Program-made: the position numbers and the translations under genes
Source of the DNA: Pseudomonas migulae
Lineage (GTDB): Bacteria; Pseudomonadota; Gammaproteobacteria; Pseudomonadales; Pseudomonadaceae
Direction of reading: 5' to 3'
DNA: 64,000 nucleotides
Assembly: GCF_024169315.1 (NCBI RefSeq)
Contig: NZ_JALJWR010000001.1
Location: 5,320,501-5,384,500 of the forward strand
Notes under the pieces: generated by a model
Databases searched by the model: none
What the model was told of the DNA's origin: nothing
Seen by the model: the letters and a program-made list of their open reading frames with translations, nothing else
In this document: positions 63,376-64,000 of the stretch, piece after piece
How the letters are laid out: the number at the start of each line of letters is the position of its first letter
Numbering within the stretch: the first letter of the stretch is position 1

Positions 63376-64000
63376 TTACATCACCGGGTAGTCGATGTAG
63401 CCCACCGGGCCTTTGGCATAAAACAATTCCGGACGCGCTTCGTTCAGCGGTGCATCGGCCTTCAAGCGTGCCGGCAAGTCCGGGTTGGCAATGAACGGCA
63501 CGCCGAAGGCGACCGCATCAGCCTTGCCGCTCGCCAGCCAGGCATTGGCGCTGTCCTTGGTGAAGCGTTCGTTGACGATGTAGGGGCCGCCGAACGCTTC
63601 TTTCAATTGTGGACCGAGGCTGTCGCCCGCTTCTTTTTCGCGGGAGCAGATGAACGCGATGCCACGTTTGCCCAGTTCGCGAGCGACGTAGGTGAAGGTT
63701 TCGGCCAGGTTGTCGTCACCCATGTCATGGGAGTCGGCGCGGGGTGCCAGGTGCACACCGACACGGCCGGCGCCCCAGACTTCAATCGCTGCGTCGGTCA
63801 CTTCCAGCAACAGGCGCGCACGGTTTTCCAGGGAGCCGCCGTAGTGGTCGGTGCGCTGGTTGGTGCTGCTTTGCAGGAACTGGTCGAGCAGGTAACCGTT
63901 GGCGCCGTGGATTTCCACGCCGTCAAAACCGGCCGCCTTGGCGTTCTCTGCACCGGTGCGATAGGCGTCGACGATGTCGGCGATTTCAGCGGTTTCCAGA
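63376..64000 (-). CDS. xenB: Old yellow enzyme family alkene/xenobiotic reductase (partial; N terminus beyond the right edge)
   Basis: About 208 C-terminal residues are present and the frame runs out of the window. It is an FMN-dependent NAD(P)H oxidoreductase that reduces activated alkenes, nitrate esters and nitroaromatics. Family blocks: DGVEIHGANGYLLDQFLQSSTN, NQRTDHYGGSLENRARLLLEV (key YGGSLENR), VGVHLAPRADSHDMGDDN, and the FMN phosphate loop with AVAFGVPFIANPDLPARL. The end GPVGYIDYPVM is the XenB ending as I recall it from P. fluorescens. It is convergent with emhR. Confidence 0.92.
   Translation of the reverse strand, partial: LETAEIADIVDAYRTGAENAKAAGFDGVEIHGANGYLLDQFLQSSTNQRTDHYGGSLENRARLLLEVTDAAIEVWGAGRVGVHLAPRADSHDMGDDNLAETFTYVARELGKRGIAFICSREKEAGDSLGPQLKEAFGGPYIVNERFTKDSANAWLASGKADAVAFGVPFIANPDLPARLKADAPLNEARPELFYAKGPVGYIDYPVM

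Overview
The window reads as chromosomal DNA of a Pseudomonas of the fluorescens group. The signs are high GC, gene content and order (emhABC/emhR-type efflux locus, braCDEFG, pcaRK, ccoM, xenB), and eleven copies of the paired inverted REP element (GGAGCG-GGCTTGC-CGCGAA type) that is scattered between genes in this group. No rRNA, tRNA, insertion sequence, prophage or CRISPR array was seen. Most of the window is core genome; the bacteriocin locus at 9.5-11.2 kb looks like the clearest accessory insertion.

Layout. 0-9.5 kb: a partial CopD-like membrane protein, a dinG helicase behind a LexA-like box, a secreted agarase-like glycoside hydrolase, an EstB-like serine hydrolase, two envelope lipoproteins and pdxH. 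9.5-11.2 kb: a colicin E3-type ribonuclease toxin with two small, related, translationally coupled immunity-like genes. 11.3-18.1 kb: nhaA, a PLP-dependent cysteine synthase-like enzyme, an FAD dehydrogenase, a lipoprotein, and a divergent SDR/LysR pair. 18.3-23.3 kb: the branched-chain amino acid ABC transporter, with an intercistronic hairpin between the binding-protein gene and the membrane/ATPase genes. 23.6-31.5 kb: a DUF2288 gene, an orphan 733-residue tubulin/FtsZ-superfamily protein, a beta-hydroxyacid dehydrogenase, a MucR-like MHYT-GGDEF-EAL protein and a spinster-like MFS carrier. 31.5-40.5 kb: rapA, a class V aminotransferase/RidA/LysR group, the tiny cbb3 oxidase subunit ccoM behind an ANR-type box, and a PiT phosphate transporter.

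41.1-52 kb: a compact, apparently complete protocatechuate branch of the beta-ketoadipate pathway in the order pcaR-K-I-J-F-H-G-T-B-D-C. PcaK imports 4-hydroxybenzoate and PcaT probably takes up beta-ketoadipate. PcaHG opens the protocatechuate ring, PcaB, PcaC and PcaD carry it to beta-ketoadipate, and PcaIJ and PcaF yield succinyl-CoA and acetyl-CoA. Three near-perfect PcaR-type 15-mers precede pcaR, pcaK and pcaI. 52-56 kb: a Tam-like methyltransferase, a DUF1641 protein, a sulfide:quinone-reductase-like flavoprotein and an OprD-family porin. 56.4-63.1 kb: the emhABC (ttgABC/mexAB-oprM-like) RND efflux operon, divergent from its TetR repressor with a TtgR-like operator between. The right edge holds the 3' part of an old yellow enzyme close to XenB.

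Starts were moved inward from the longest open frame wherever a ribosome binding site, signal peptide or family N terminus favoured it. Function calls rest on recalled family motifs, not on database searches.
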